Part shown: positions 36,666 to 46,085 of the stretch, piece after piece
Layout: every line of letters begins with the position of its first letter
Position numbering within the stretch: the first letter of the stretch is position 1
Assembly (NCBI GenBank): GCA_903850335.1
Contig: CAINLJ010000083.1
Location: 1 to 64,000 of the forward strand
From: an uncultured Bacteroidia bacterium
GTDB taxonomy: Bacteria; Bacteroidota; Bacteroidia; Bacteroidales; Prolixibacteraceae
Direction: 5' to 3'
Length of the DNA stretch: 64,000 nucleotides
The notes under the pieces: generated by a model
What the model was told of the DNA's origin: nothing
The model's input: the letters and a program-made list of their open reading frames with translations, nothing else
The model's database searches: none
Translations under genes and position numbers: made by a program

Positions 36666-37820
36666 ATGATTATCAGAAGAGGCAGAGGACAGGAGCGCGC
36701 AGAAAAGCGTACCGTCGAAAAGAGGGAGCCGGGCACCAGACCCCGTATCAAAAGAAGTGATAACCCAAACACAGATCAAAGCAGAAGGCCAGCCGGACCC
36801 AGGTCAGAATCGAGGGAACTAACATCCGGAAAAAGAGTTGGGAAGACAAAGGTCATTAAAACAACATCGGGTTCAAAACCAAATATGACCGGTAGCGGGA
36901 GATTATTAAAAGAGCGTACTTCAGACGTTTTTCGCCGGAACGTAATAGAAAGAAAACCAGTTCGAAAATTTGAAGGAGCTGAAACAGACCAATTTCTCAA
37001 TAAGACCGGAAAAGTTCTGCGGGGAAGATTGGGCATCCAGAATCTGAATGACGAATTTACCTCATCAAAAAAACCTGTAAAATCCAGTCAATCCAGGAAG
37101 GAACCGGGGGCAATTCGTCTCAATCGTTACATTGCCAATGCTGGTCTTTGCTCACGTCGTGAAGCTGACACTTTCATTGCAACCGGCTGCGTTACTGTAA
37201 ATGGAAAGATTGTTTCCGAAATGGGATATCAGGTCATGCCCGGGGAGTCTGTAAGTTTTAACGGGCGGATAATTACAGCAGAAAAGAAAGTATATGTCCT
37301 GCTGAACAAACCCAAGGGATATGTGACTACTCTGGAAGATCCTCATGCCGACAAAACAGTTATGGAACTCATAGCTAATGCATGTCCTGAGAGAATTTAC
37401 CCCGTAGGCCGTCTTGATAAAAACACAACAGGTCTTTTACTTTTCACCAACGACGGTGACATGACAAAACGTTTGACTCATCCCAAATACAACCGAAAAA
37501 AGATCTATCACGTCTATCTTGATCAAAAAGTTACGAAGAATCACCTTCAGGAAATTGTCGACGGAATTAACCTGGAAGACGGATTCGTTGCCGCGGATTC
37601 AGTAAGCTATGTCAGTGAAGAGGATAAAAAACAGGTTGGTATAGAGATTCATTCCGGAAAAAATAAAATCGTTCGCCGGATCTTCGAACATCTCGGATAT
37701 AAGGTTGAAAAACTGGACAGGGTATATTTTTGCGGATTAACTAAAAAGGACCTTCCGAGGGGAAGGTGGCGTTTCTTGTCCGAAGAAGAAGTATCCCTTC
37801 TAAAAATGAGTTCAAAATAG
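36666..37820 (+). CDS. RluB-type pseudouridine synthase with disordered N-terminal extension
   Basis: A 384-aa enzyme. Residues 1-~145 are a basic, low-complexity, proline/arginine/serine-rich extension. An S4 RNA-binding domain (IRLNRYIANAGLCSRREADTFI, ~149-200) is followed by the RsuA/RluB catalytic domain with LLNKPKGYVTTLEDP and YPVGRLDKNTTGLLLFTNDG, catalytic D251. It should modify 23S rRNA (E. coli RluB makes pseudouridine 2605) but the exact site is inferred. I chose the ATG at 36666; the frame extends to 36588, but that stretch includes a -7-like GACCTTTG at 36624-36631. Such extensions are common in this phylum. Confidence 0.9.
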   Translation: MIIRRGRGQERAEKRTVEKREPGTRPRIKRSDNPNTDQSRRPAGPRSESRELTSGKRVGKTKVIKTTSGSKPNMTGSGRLLKERTSDVFRRNVIERKPVRKFEGAETDQFLNKTGKVLRGRLGIQNLNDEFTSSKKPVKSSQSRKEPGAIRLNRYIANAGLCSRREADTFIATGCVTVNGKIVSEMGYQVMPGESVSFNGRIITAEKKVYVLLNKPKGYVTTLEDPHADKTVMELIANACPERIYPVGRLDKNTTGLLLFTNDGDMTKRLTHPKYNRKKIYHVYLDQKVTKNHLQEIVDGINLEDGFVAADSVSYVSEEDKKQVGIEIHSGKNKIVRRIFEHLGYKVEKLDRVYFCGLTKKDLPRGRWRFLSEEEVSLLKMSSK

Positions 37821-37836
37821 AAAGATCTCACGTTAA

Positions 37837-39276
37837 ATGCGAATTAAGTTTTTGGCCATTGGATTGATTTTTCTGATGTATAGCCGGTTTGTTGCTGCAG
37901 CTGGCTATACAGCTATGCAATCCGGAAATTTATCAGATTCAATTTTAATAACAAATCCTAATTCTCAAAACGTCCCAACAGTAAAGCCATTTTCTAGGGA
38001 CACTGTAAACAGGATCCTAGGAACTGTCCCCAATTATTTATACATTCCATTCACTAATAAGGATTTAGAGGCAGCCCTTAGGAATGATACTGCAGTTATT
38101 GGCCTTCAAAAGAAGAAACAAATGCAGATGGCAAGAATGTTTGCTGAGGGGAAGATTTCGATGGGTTATTTCAATCTTGAATACAATAAAGTTCTCAGCT
38201 ATAACGTTTACGAAGGTCTTAAGTTAGGTTTTGGGGGCGAAACAAACCGTCTGCTGTCGAAGTATTTTGCACTTGGAGGTTACTTTAGCGTTGGGATTAA
38301 GAATGGCTTATTCAGGCATGGTGAATGGGTTAATATCTTCCCAAAAGGAAATTCCGATTTAAGAATACATCTTAGTTACACGGATTTGAATAGAGAATTT
38401 GGCGGATCTGACTTTTTAGAAACACCGTCCCTCTTAATACCGGAATATTACCGCCTGTTGTTGATCAACAATATGTATCAACAAAAACGTTTTACCGGAG
38501 GATTTGAGTTCAAACCTTTCAAAAACCTAAGTCTTTACCTTTTTAGTGACGTGTCAGAAAATAAAGCAAATCAAAATACTGATTATCCCGTTATTCATAC
38601 ATTCAATCACTTAAATTTAACCAGGACAGGAATCCAAATGAGGTATACGCCAGGCAAAAAATTAAGGATCGGTGAAGGCCAGCTTATGGAAGGTAAGGCT
38701 CCAGGTTCCGATTTTTTCCTGACAGTAATTCAGGGATATAAAGCATTACATGGAGATTTTACGTACACCAGGGCAGAATTTAAAGGAAAATTCTACTTCC
38801 CCTTTTCAAAATCAGGTAATACTTCAATAATGGTACGGGGAGGAATCATGTCTCCTAGCCCTCCAATCACTGAATTGTTTTCCGGGTATGGCAGTTTTAT
38901 CGGAAACTTTACACTAATGTCACCATATTCATTTGCAACGATGCGATTTAACGAATTTGCACCCTCAAAATTTTCTGCGGTGCATTTAAGGCACGATTTG
39001 GGTCCGCTGATATTTCCTGAAAAAAATAAATCCAGGCCATCGGTAATTATTGCTCAAAACATGGGAATAGGAGAATTGGATCAGGAAAACCTTATACGAT
39101 ACAATTTGAAGGACTTCAGGAAGGGATATTACGAATCCGGATTAGAAGTAAATAATCTTCTCAAATTCGGAAGTGTCTCCTGGGGTCTCGGTATATATTT
39201 CAGATACGGGCCCTGTCAGCTTCCCCAAATTAATGACAATTTCGCTTATAAGTTTGGATTTTATATTAGTATCTAA
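37837..39276 (+). CDS. Outer-membrane beta-barrel protein, DUF5686-like C-terminal part
   Basis: A 479-aa exported protein with signal peptide MRIKFLAIGLIFLMYSRFVAA. The section YNVYEGLKLGFGGETNRLLSKYFALGGYFSVGIKN, and alternating aromatic strands down to the terminal FAYKFGFYISI, resemble the barrel part of DUF5686/carboxypeptidase-regulatory-like proteins. The N-terminal carbohydrate-binding-like domain usual in that family is missing, so it is a reduced form. It starts 16 bp after the pseudouridine synthase stop and is probably cotranscribed. Function unknown; an outer-membrane location is well supported by the pattern. Confidence 0.7.
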   Translation: MRIKFLAIGLIFLMYSRFVAAAGYTAMQSGNLSDSILITNPNSQNVPTVKPFSRDTVNRILGTVPNYLYIPFTNKDLEAALRNDTAVIGLQKKKQMQMARMFAEGKISMGYFNLEYNKVLSYNVYEGLKLGFGGETNRLLSKYFALGGYFSVGIKNGLFRHGEWVNIFPKGNSDLRIHLSYTDLNREFGGSDFLETPSLLIPEYYRLLLINNMYQQKRFTGGFEFKPFKNLSLYLFSDVSENKANQNTDYPVIHTFNHLNLTRTGIQMRYTPGKKLRIGEGQLMEGKAPGSDFFLTVIQGYKALHGDFTYTRAEFKGKFYFPFSKSGNTSIMVRGGIMSPSPPITELFSGYGSFIGNFTLMSPYSFATMRFNEFAPSKFSAVHLRHDLGPLIFPEKNKSRPSVIIAQNMGIGELDQENLIRYNLKDFRKGYYESGLEVNNLLKFGSVSWGLGIYFRYGPCQLPQINDNFAYKFGFYISI

Positions 39277-39379
39277 AGTGCTTGCAGGTGTACCCCAAAA
39301 CAGTCCTGATCTGTTGTAAATGATTTTGACAAATTGGCATGCAGCTATCATTTAAAGGCAAAACACCAATACCAAAGAT

Positions 39380-40630
39380 TTATTCGTATCGTAATGCATC
39401 AATTGGGTCGAGCCTGGAGGCTTTTATTGCAGGGAGAACGCCGGAAGCAAGGCTCACGAACAAGCATAGGATTACGCCTGTCAGCATCCATTGCCAGGGT
39501 ACTATAAATGAACTGCCAATCAACATCGAAACTCCATTACCGGCCAGAATACCAAGTAAAATTCCAAGTAAACCACCCAATTGTCCGATCACTATGGATT
39601 CGATCATAAATTGCTGTTTAATTGACCGGGAGTTTGCACCCATCGCCTTATGAATCCCTATCTCCCGTGTACGTTCTGCTACTGTAACAAGCAATATATT
39701 CATGAGTCCGATTGCTGCTCCAAGTAATGTGATGAAACCAATAATTGTCGCTGCAAGGGTCACATACTTGATATTATCCAGTAAAAGATTCACAAGGTTA
39801 TCGCTTTTTTCAACGACAAAATCTGATTCTTCCATGATATTTAATCCACGAATATTCCTGAACGTTGCCTCAGCCTCTCCGATCGCTGCATCAAGCAATT
39901 GGGTTGATTTAGGCATTATACTTATTCTGAAATTCATTTTGGGTCGTGAGAAATACTGCCTGACATTCGTAAAAGGAAGTAAAACAACCTGATCGCCCGA
40001 ATTACCAAAACCACTGCCTTTGTCTTTCAACACACCAACAACCTGATATTTGCCGCTTCCGACAGAGATGAATTTTCCAAGCGGACTGGTCTCAGCCGGA
40101 AATACCTTTTTTATTAGTGCCGATCCAATAAGTGCAACATTATCACCATCAAAAGCCTCGCGAAAAGTAAGTCCCCTTCCCGATTCCAGTTCATAACCGG
40201 CTGTTGTCAGGAAATTTTCATCAATACCGCGCACTGTAATATTTGGATTTGTCTTCCTTGATTCATATTTCACTGTTGCCACCTGAGTTGCATTTACCGA
40301 GATGGAAACTGTTGAAGGGAAAATATAACGCTCGCGAAAGTCTCGGGCCTGGTTAAAACTTATGTAATTATAATTCCTTGACCTGACGCGCTTATTCCAG
40401 ATTTGAATATTCATGCTGCGGCTCTGTATGCTGAAAGTATTGGCACCTAATCGTGTAAACTCACTCGTTATTGAGTTCTTAATGGAATCAATAGCCGTTA
40501 AAATGCCAACAAGGGCAGAAATACCCACAGCAATAATCAGGATTGTTAAAACAGACCTCACAAGATTGTAGCGGATTGACTGAAATGCGATCCTTGTATT
40601 TTCAAACACCAATGGCTTAATCCAAATCAT
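39380..40630 (-). CDS. MacB/FtsX-type ABC transporter permease
   Basis: A 416-aa inner-membrane protein. A first helix (LVRSVLTILIIAVGISALVGIL, ~23-45) is followed by a ~230-residue periplasmic MacB-PCD-like domain (SITSEFTRLGANTFSIQSR...), then three helices: LAATIIGFITLLGAAIGLMNILLVTVAERTREIGIHKAMGA, GQLGGLLGILLGILAGNGVSML and WMLTGVILCLFVSLASGVLPAIKASRLDPIDALR. The last motif is diagnostic of the family. No ATPase gene is adjacent, so the partner is elsewhere. Convergent to the barrel gene. Substrate unknown. Confidence 0.92.
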   Translation of the reverse strand: MIWIKPLVFENTRIAFQSIRYNLVRSVLTILIIAVGISALVGILTAIDSIKNSITSEFTRLGANTFSIQSRSMNIQIWNKRVRSRNYNYISFNQARDFRERYIFPSTVSISVNATQVATVKYESRKTNPNITVRGIDENFLTTAGYELESGRGLTFREAFDGDNVALIGSALIKKVFPAETSPLGKFISVGSGKYQVVGVLKDKGSGFGNSGDQVVLLPFTNVRQYFSRPKMNFRISIMPKSTQLLDAAIGEAEATFRNIRGLNIMEESDFVVEKSDNLVNLLLDNIKYVTLAATIIGFITLLGAAIGLMNILLVTVAERTREIGIHKAMGANSRSIKQQFMIESIVIGQLGGLLGILLGILAGNGVSMLIGSSFIVPWQWMLTGVILCLFVSLASGVLPAIKASRLDPIDALRYE

Positions 40631-40780
40631 TAGGATTTCAGGATTTAGATGTACTAATTTTTCTGCTAATTTAGAACTAACCGGCGATTAAATTGTTAAC
40701 CGGTTCAGCAAATTTTGATATTTTTTCTCATCAATAATAGTTAACATTGCATTTAATTCAAATTTTTAAAACAGAACAGT

Positions 40781-43042
40781 ATGGCTTATGACATTGATAT
40801 GATTCGCAAGGTGTATTCTAATATACCTGAGCGAGTTAACAAATTACGCTCCCTGGTGGGCAGGCCTGTTACGTTAACCGAAAAAATCCTTTATTCTCAC
40901 CTATCAGGAGAATTTCCGGAACAGCCTTTTGAAAAGGGTGTGTCCTATGTGAATTTTGATCCTGATCGTGTGGCTATGCAGGATGCTACTGCACAAATGG
41001 CATTACTTCAATTTATGCAGGCTGGTAAGAGTGTTGTTTCTGTCCCTTCAACTGTACATTGCGACCATCTGATTCTTGCACAAACCGGTGCAACTGAAGA
41101 TCTTAAAAACGCTGAAGAGACAAATAAGGAGGTTTACAGCTTTCTTTCCAGCGTATCAAAAAAATATGGAATTGGTTTCTGGAAACCTGGAGCAGGTATT
41201 ATACATCAGGTCGTTCTCGAAAACTATGCCTTCCCGGGCGGAATGATGGTTGGTACAGACTCGCATACTGTAAATGCAGGTGGTTTGGGGATGATTGCAA
41301 TTGGAGTTGGCGGTGCTGATGCCGTTGACGTGATGACCGGTATTCCATGGGAACTAAAATTCCCAAAATTAATCGGGGTTCACCTGACAGGGAAACTAGG
41401 TGGCTGGTCATCGCCAAAAGACGTAATTCTTAAGGTAGCCGGAATCCTGACAGTTAAGGGCGGAACGGGTTGCATTATTGAATATTTTGGTCCCGGAGCA
41501 TCCAGTTTATCGTGTACTGGAAAAGGGACAATCTGTAACATGGGTGCCGAAGTGGGTGCTACAACTTCAACTTTTGGCTTTGACCAGAGTATGAGCGATT
41601 ATCTTAAGGCCACAGGACGTGCAGATGTAGCAGAAATGGCTCAATTAATTGCTGCTGACCTGAGAGCCGACGATGAGGTTTATGCTGACCCTGGAAAATA
41701 CTTTGATCAGCTAATCGAAATAAACCTTTCTGAACTTGAACCTCATATTAACGGACCATTTACGCCAGATCTCGCGACTCCACTGTCGAAATTCAAGAGT
41801 GTGGCCAGGGAGAAAGGATGGCCAATGGAAATGAAAGTTGGATTAATCGGATCATGTACAAATTCTTCCTATGAAGATATCAGTCGCGCAGCTTCGGTCG
41901 CAAGACAGGCACGCCTTAAGAATCTGAAAGTTAAGGCCGATTTTACAATTTCTCCGGGATCTGAACTGGTCCGGTATACAGTTGCACGTGATGGTTATCT
42001 GGCTTCCTTCGAAGAAATGGGAGGAATCGTTATGACTAATGCATGCGGACCATGCATTGGACAGTGGGCCAGGCACAATGCTGCAAATCTGCCGGAAAAT
42101 TCGATAATGACCTCCTTCAACCGTAATTTTGCAAAACGTACTGACGGGAATCCCAAAACACATGGTTTTGTGGCATCTCCTGAAATTGTAACAGCCTTTG
42201 CAATTGCCGGCACTTTGGATTTTAATCCTGCAACAGACTTTCTCACAAATGAAAACGGGGAACTTGTTAAACTCGATCCACCCTCAGGAAGTGATTTGCC
42301 AACAAAGGGTTTCTCAGTAGAAGATGCAGGTCTTATACCCCCTTCGACTGACCATCAGGGAATAGAAATCATTGTGGATCCTTCGTCCGACAGGTTGCAG
42401 TTACTTGAACCATTTACTCCGTGGGATGGTCACGATCTGAAAAACCTTAAGCTTTTGATCAAGGCCCGAGGCAAATGTACGACAGATCATATCTCGATGG
42501 CGGGTCCATGGCTGACCTACAGGGGACATCTGGATAATATCTCGGAAAATTTGCTTATCGGCGCGGTTAATGACTTTAACGGCAAGACAAATACAGTAAA
42601 AAATCAGCTGACAGGTGAATATGGTGCTGTTCCGGCAACTGCCCGTGCTTACAAAAAGGAAGGTTTTGGTTCAGTAATCGTTGGTGACGAAAACTACGGA
42701 GAAGGATCATCACGCGAACATGCGGCAATGGAACCACGTCATCTTGGAGCAAGAGTCGTAATTACGCGATCCTTTGCGCGAATTCACGAAACCAACCTCA
42801 AAAAACAAGGTATGCTGGCTCTAACTTTTGCTGAGCCGGAGGACTATACACGTATTCTGGAAGATGATACGATAGATATAATTGGTCTGGAATCATTTCA
42901 ACCCGGCAAATTGTTGCAGCTAACGTTGCATCATTCTGATGGATCTTCAGATGTTATTCCTGCAAAACACACCTATAACGAGGCTCAGATTGACTGGTTT
43001 AAGGCAGGCTCATGCTTAAATTTCATAAAGGAAAACCAATAG
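40781..43042 (+). CDS. Aconitate hydratase, mitochondrial-like type
   Basis: A 753-aa TCA-cycle enzyme that interconverts citrate and isocitrate. The [4Fe-4S] cysteines are in [10 protein letters not shown] and ACGPCIGQW. Other signatures are [64 protein letters not shown] and [17 protein letters not shown] in the swivelling C-terminal domain. Length and motifs fit the eukaryotic mitochondrial-like aconitase found in Bacteroidota. It is a single-gene unit with a strong terminator. I give no symbol because acnA/acnB naming is ambiguous here. Confidence 0.96.
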   Translation: MAYDIDMIRKVYSNIPERVNKLRSLVGRPVTLTEKILYSHLSGEFPEQPFEKGVSYVNFDPDRVAMQDATAQMALLQFMQAGKSVVSVPSTVHCDHLILAQTGATEDLKNAEETNKEVYSFLSSVSKKYGIGFWKPGAGIIHQVVLENYAFPGGMMVGTDSHTVNAGGLGMIAIGVGGADAVDVMTGIPWELKFPKLIGVHLTGKLGGWSSPKDVILKVAGILTVKGGTGCIIEYFGPGASSLSCTGKGTICNMGAEVGATTSTFGFDQSMSDYLKATGRADVAEMAQLIAADLRADDEVYADPGKYFDQLIEINLSELEPHINGPFTPDLATPLSKFKSVAREKGWPMEMKVGLIGSCTNSSYEDISRAASVARQARLKNLKVKADFTISPGSELVRYTVARDGYLASFEEMGGIVMTNACGPCIGQWARHNAANLPENSIMTSFNRNFAKRTDGNPKTHGFVASPEIVTAFAIAGTLDFNPATDFLTNENGELVKLDPPSGSDLPTKGFSVEDAGLIPPSTDHQGIEIIVDPSSDRLQLLEPFTPWDGHDLKNLKLLIKARGKCTTDHISMAGPWLTYRGHLDNISENLLIGAVNDFNGKTNTVKNQLTGEYGAVPATARAYKKEGFGSVIVGDENYGEGSSREHAAMEPRHLGARVVITRSFARIHETNLKKQGMLALTFAEPEDYTRILEDDTIDIIGLESFQPGKLLQLTLHHSDGSSDVIPAKHTYNEAQIDWFKAGSCLNFIKENQ

Positions 43043-43060
43043 TTTTAAATGAACATGTTC

Positions 43061-43090
43061 AAAAGGGCCGGGCAATTACCCGGCCCTTTT
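43061..43090 (+). terminator. Terminator after aconitase
   Basis: A perfect 12-bp stem (AAAAGGGCCGGG at 43061-43072 with its complement at 43079-43090), 6-base loop, then CTATTTTTC, 18 bp past the stop. Confidence 0.92.
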
Positions 43091-43274
43091 CTATTTTTCG
43101 AACCACTTATTTAATTATTCATATTTGACCATATAAATATTTGATTTATAGATATTTATAAATTATTATTTTCGAATTAACATTTTTTAATACTTTTTTT
43201 ATACCAATCCGAACTTCACGGATATACCTTTAGAACCTGTTTTTGAAGTAACTTTGTAAAGGAGAAAAGGAATC

Positions 43275-43802
43275 ATGGTATATAAATTCAAGATCATATC
43301 AGACAAGAATGAAGATTTTGTTTTGCATATAGATGCTGATGCTAAGAATACTTTTTATGAGTTGCACGAAACTATTCAGCTCGCATGCAAGTATGATTCT
43401 TCTGAGCTAGCCACTTTTTATATTGCAGATGAAGAATGGGATAAAGATCTGGAAATTAACATGTTCGAAAATAAATCCTCAAAGCACTCTGGGTCATTGT
43501 TGATGAAAAAGACAGCTTTAGGAGAATTATTAAATGCGCAGGAAGATAAATTGATTTACACTTTTGATGTTATAAATCAAAAATCCCTATACATACAGTT
43601 AAATAAGATAGTTATGGAAGATAATCTAAACACTCCGATTATTACTTACAATCGAGGAATGGCTCCGGCCCAAAGCTTGTCGAACCATTATAATGCTGAT
43701 CTTCTTGCTGACCAGGATTCTGAGTTTCAGAACGTTTTTACTGATTTCGGGGAACTCGAGGATTTGAACATGATCTACGGGGAGATCGGTGAAGTAATGT
43801 AG
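43275..43802 (+). CDS. Plasmid pRiA4b ORF-3-like protein
   Basis: A 175-aa acidic protein. The N-terminal FKIISDKNEDFVLHIDADAKNTFYELHETIQLACKYDSSELATFYIADEEWDKDLEI matches the pRiA4b ORF-3 fold pattern (LHxxIQ...W/Y...HL..F). The rest (~125-175) is acidic and probably disordered. The family is widespread but its function is not established. A TAACTTTG box (43249-43256) and GGAG (43260-43263) precede the ATG. The miaA gene is 105 bp downstream. Confidence 0.72.
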   Translation: MVYKFKIISDKNEDFVLHIDADAKNTFYELHETIQLACKYDSSELATFYIADEEWDKDLEINMFENKSSKHSGSLLMKKTALGELLNAQEDKLIYTFDVINQKSLYIQLNKIVMEDNLNTPIITYNRGMAPAQSLSNHYNADLLADQDSEFQNVFTDFGELEDLNMIYGEIGEVM

Positions 43803-43907
43803 GTTCTTCTGGTTTTAAAGAATAGAGATTCAGATATTTAAGAGAACAAAAGGCTACCAGACAAAAAAATTACCTTTGAAGGATAAATATTTAATCTCTT
43901 CCCATTA

Positions 43908-44834
43908 ATGCCCAAATCTCTTATTGTGCTTCTTGGACCAACGGGGGTTGGTAAATCAGATTTAAGTCTTGAAGTTGCAAAGTACTTCAATACAGAGATA
44001 ATCTCGTGTGATTCAAGGCAAATATTCAAAGAGATGAGTATTGGAACGGCTGTTCCAGGTATGGAAGCCCTTCAGACAGTTCCGCACCATTTCATTCAAT
44101 CACACACGATTCACGAAGCCTACAACGCACGCAAGTTTGAAATTGAAGTACTGGACTTGCTTGAAAGACTCTTTGTCTCAAAGGATTTGGTTCTAATGAC
44201 AGGAGGTTCGATGCTATATATCGATGCACTATGCAAGGGGCTGGATGATTTACCCGATGTCGATCCGCAGTTAAGGCAATCCCTTGTGGACCGGTTTGAG
44301 TCAGAAGGTCTTGAAACTATGCAAAATCTGCTCCTTCAACTGGACCCTGCATATTATTATGAGGTCGACCTGCAAAATCCTAAACGTATTCTTCACGCCC
44401 TGGAGATTTGTATGATCACAAACCGTCCTTTTTCAGAGTTAAGGACTAATCCATCGAGAAACCGTCCTTTTAATATTATAAAAATTGGGATCAATTGTGA
44501 CCGGCAGATGTTATATGATCGTATTAATCAACGAGTTGACAAGATGTTTGAGGAAGGTCTCGAGAAGGAAGCGAATAATTTATACCCATTTAGTCAGCTT
44601 AACCCTCTGAATACAGTGGGTTACAGGGAATTATTCGAATATTTTGATGGGAAAGGTACTCTAAATGAAGCCATTGAAAAGATTAAGGCAAATTCCAGAA
44701 AATACGCCCGAAAACAATTAACATGGTTCCGCAAAGACCCCGATATTAACTGGTTTTCCCCGGATCAAAAAAATGAAATCATTAAATTTATCAGCGGCCA
44801 AATAAAGCATCTGGCAGAGTTATCCCTTATTTGA
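43908..44834 (+). CDS. miaA: tRNA dimethylallyltransferase
   Basis: A 308-aa enzyme that adds dimethylallyl to A37 of tRNAs reading UNN codons. P-loop GPTGVGKSDLSLEVA (~10-24), substrate motifs SCDSRQIFKEMSIGTAVP, TGGSMLYIDALCKGLDDLP, NPKRILHALEI and the C-terminal NTVGYRELFEYF and YARKQLTWFRKD. These are diagnostic. A TACCTTTG -7 box lies at 43871-43878, 30 bases before the ATG; the -33 region is not clear. Length matches the family. Confidence 0.97.
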   Translation: MPKSLIVLLGPTGVGKSDLSLEVAKYFNTEIISCDSRQIFKEMSIGTAVPGMEALQTVPHHFIQSHTIHEAYNARKFEIEVLDLLERLFVSKDLVLMTGGSMLYIDALCKGLDDLPDVDPQLRQSLVDRFESEGLETMQNLLLQLDPAYYYEVDLQNPKRILHALEICMITNRPFSELRTNPSRNRPFNIIKIGINCDRQMLYDRINQRVDKMFEEGLEKEANNLYPFSQLNPLNTVGYRELFEYFDGKGTLNEAIEKIKANSRKYARKQLTWFRKDPDINWFSPDQKNEIIKFISGQIKHLAELSLI

Positions 44835-45331
44835 ATCTAATTACAGCGGAATTGTAATAATTACCCGCAGATTTATTTCCGGGTGTGTAACTCACAGGAC
44901 CATCCGCAAGCAAAGGCCGGCAAAAATACAAAATCACCTTCAGACGGAACCTGACAAATGCATTATGCGTTGAAATGTATCCTAAAATTGATAATGTCAA
45001 AATTGGATTAGGGAAATATTTCCTGATCTTCAAAGACAGGTTCAACCCGCTTCCGGTCGTTGTTTTAACCGCTTCAGTACCCCCCGTTTCGTTTCATCAG
45101 GGTTTATTCAGATTCAACTGCGGAGAATTTTAATGCAATATCCAATTAATCCGACGAAGAATAGGAGATTTGCGGCTTGTCACCGGTGATACACGGCAGA
45201 TATTATCGTAATTGAGAAAAATCGAAGACAATTTGCCGATCCGAACGTCCATATACGCGAATTATCCTCATAATAATTAACTCTACTAATTGAAGCTCCG
45301 GGAGGTTCTCCAATGAGAATTTTAAAAAACA
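44835..45331. other. Gene-poor spacer after miaA, possible outer-membrane gene remnant
   Basis: About 500 bp without a convincing gene. On the minus strand a frame ending at 44827 reads NAFVRFRLKVILYF and then PVSYTPGNKSAGNYYNSAVIRFK, which looks like the last strands of an outer-membrane barrel, but no start, signal peptide or upstream continuation is present: other frames are broken by stops. It may be the decayed end of a lost gene or chance. Nothing else seen. Confidence 0.35.
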
Positions 45332-45365
45332 AACCCTCATAGTTTTCTATAAAAACCAGAGGGTT
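45332..45365 (-). terminator. Terminator after the small acidic protein gene
   Basis: AACCCTC (45332-45338) pairs with GAGGGTT (45359-45365), with an inner GTTTT/AAAAC pairing; on the minus strand the stem is followed by TTTGTTTTTTAAAA. It lies 26 bp past the stop of the 120-aa gene. Confidence 0.7.
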
Positions 45366-45391
45366 CGACTGAATGATTGAATATATCTTAC

Positions 45392-45754
45392 TTAAATATC
45401 GTCATCCAAATCATCATCATCAGGTAAATCATCAGGGATATCGTTGACATCTTCATCAACATCATCATGACCTTCAAATTCCTGTAAAGCAAAATCATCA
45501 CGAAGAATACCATCATCATTAAAATCATCATCATTTTCAACGATGTTATTTGCCTCTTCCAGAGTCATCCGAACAAGGTAGTAAAAATCATCCGTTTCGT
45601 AAGGTAAAGCAGAAACAACTTTACCCTTTGCATTGATATAAGTAATCAGACTTCCCGAAAAACCATGGGGATAAGTTAGTTTGATTTGACCCTGAACATC
45701 GAGTGGTAGCTTGTCATAGTCCTTAACAATGCGCGGTTTATTGATTTTTGCCAT
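45392..45754 (-). CDS. Conserved small protein with aspartate-rich tail
   Basis: A 120-aa cytoplasmic protein. Residues 1-75 form a compact basic-to-neutral domain (VQGQIKLTYPHGFSGSLITYINAKGKVVSALPYETDDFYYLVRMTLEEA). Residues 76-120 are strongly acidic, finishing with DDLPDDDDLDDDI, reminiscent of a nucleic-acid mimic or chaperone-type tail. I do not recognise a named family, though the type is familiar in Bacteroidota. It has its own terminator and is divergent from pheT by 330 bp. Confidence 0.78.
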   Translation of the reverse strand: MAKINKPRIVKDYDKLPLDVQGQIKLTYPHGFSGSLITYINAKGKVVSALPYETDDFYYLVRMTLEEANNIVENDDDFNDDGILRDDFALQEFEGHDDVDEDVNDIPDDLPDDDDLDDDI

Positions 45755-46085
45755 AGTATATATCGATTAAGGAAATCTGTAATAGATTGTATTGTAATTA
45801 TTTAATATTCTCCGTATGTTCTAAACTCTCCAATGTTTAGATGGTGCAAAATAATAATTCAACTCATTAATTAAATAGTTTTTAAAAAAATATCGAAAAA
45901 AAACTCATTTTATTGGTTTTAGTTGATAAAATACTCAAAATAATGCATGATAGTTCCAGATTTCGTGTTTTAATTTTGATTTATCCCGAACTATAGAACA
46001 AGATCATCAATTGTAAACTGATAAATAGCAGTTAGCTTAAAATTCCCTATATTTGGCGCTTGTTTTATTAAGCACAAGACCTCAA
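45755..46085. other. Divergent spacer before pheT
   Basis: 331 bp, very AT-rich, no open frame. A perfect -7 box TATATTTG (46048-46055) lies 30 bases before the pheT ATG; the matching -33 site is not clear. Nothing else recognised. Confidence 0.5.
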
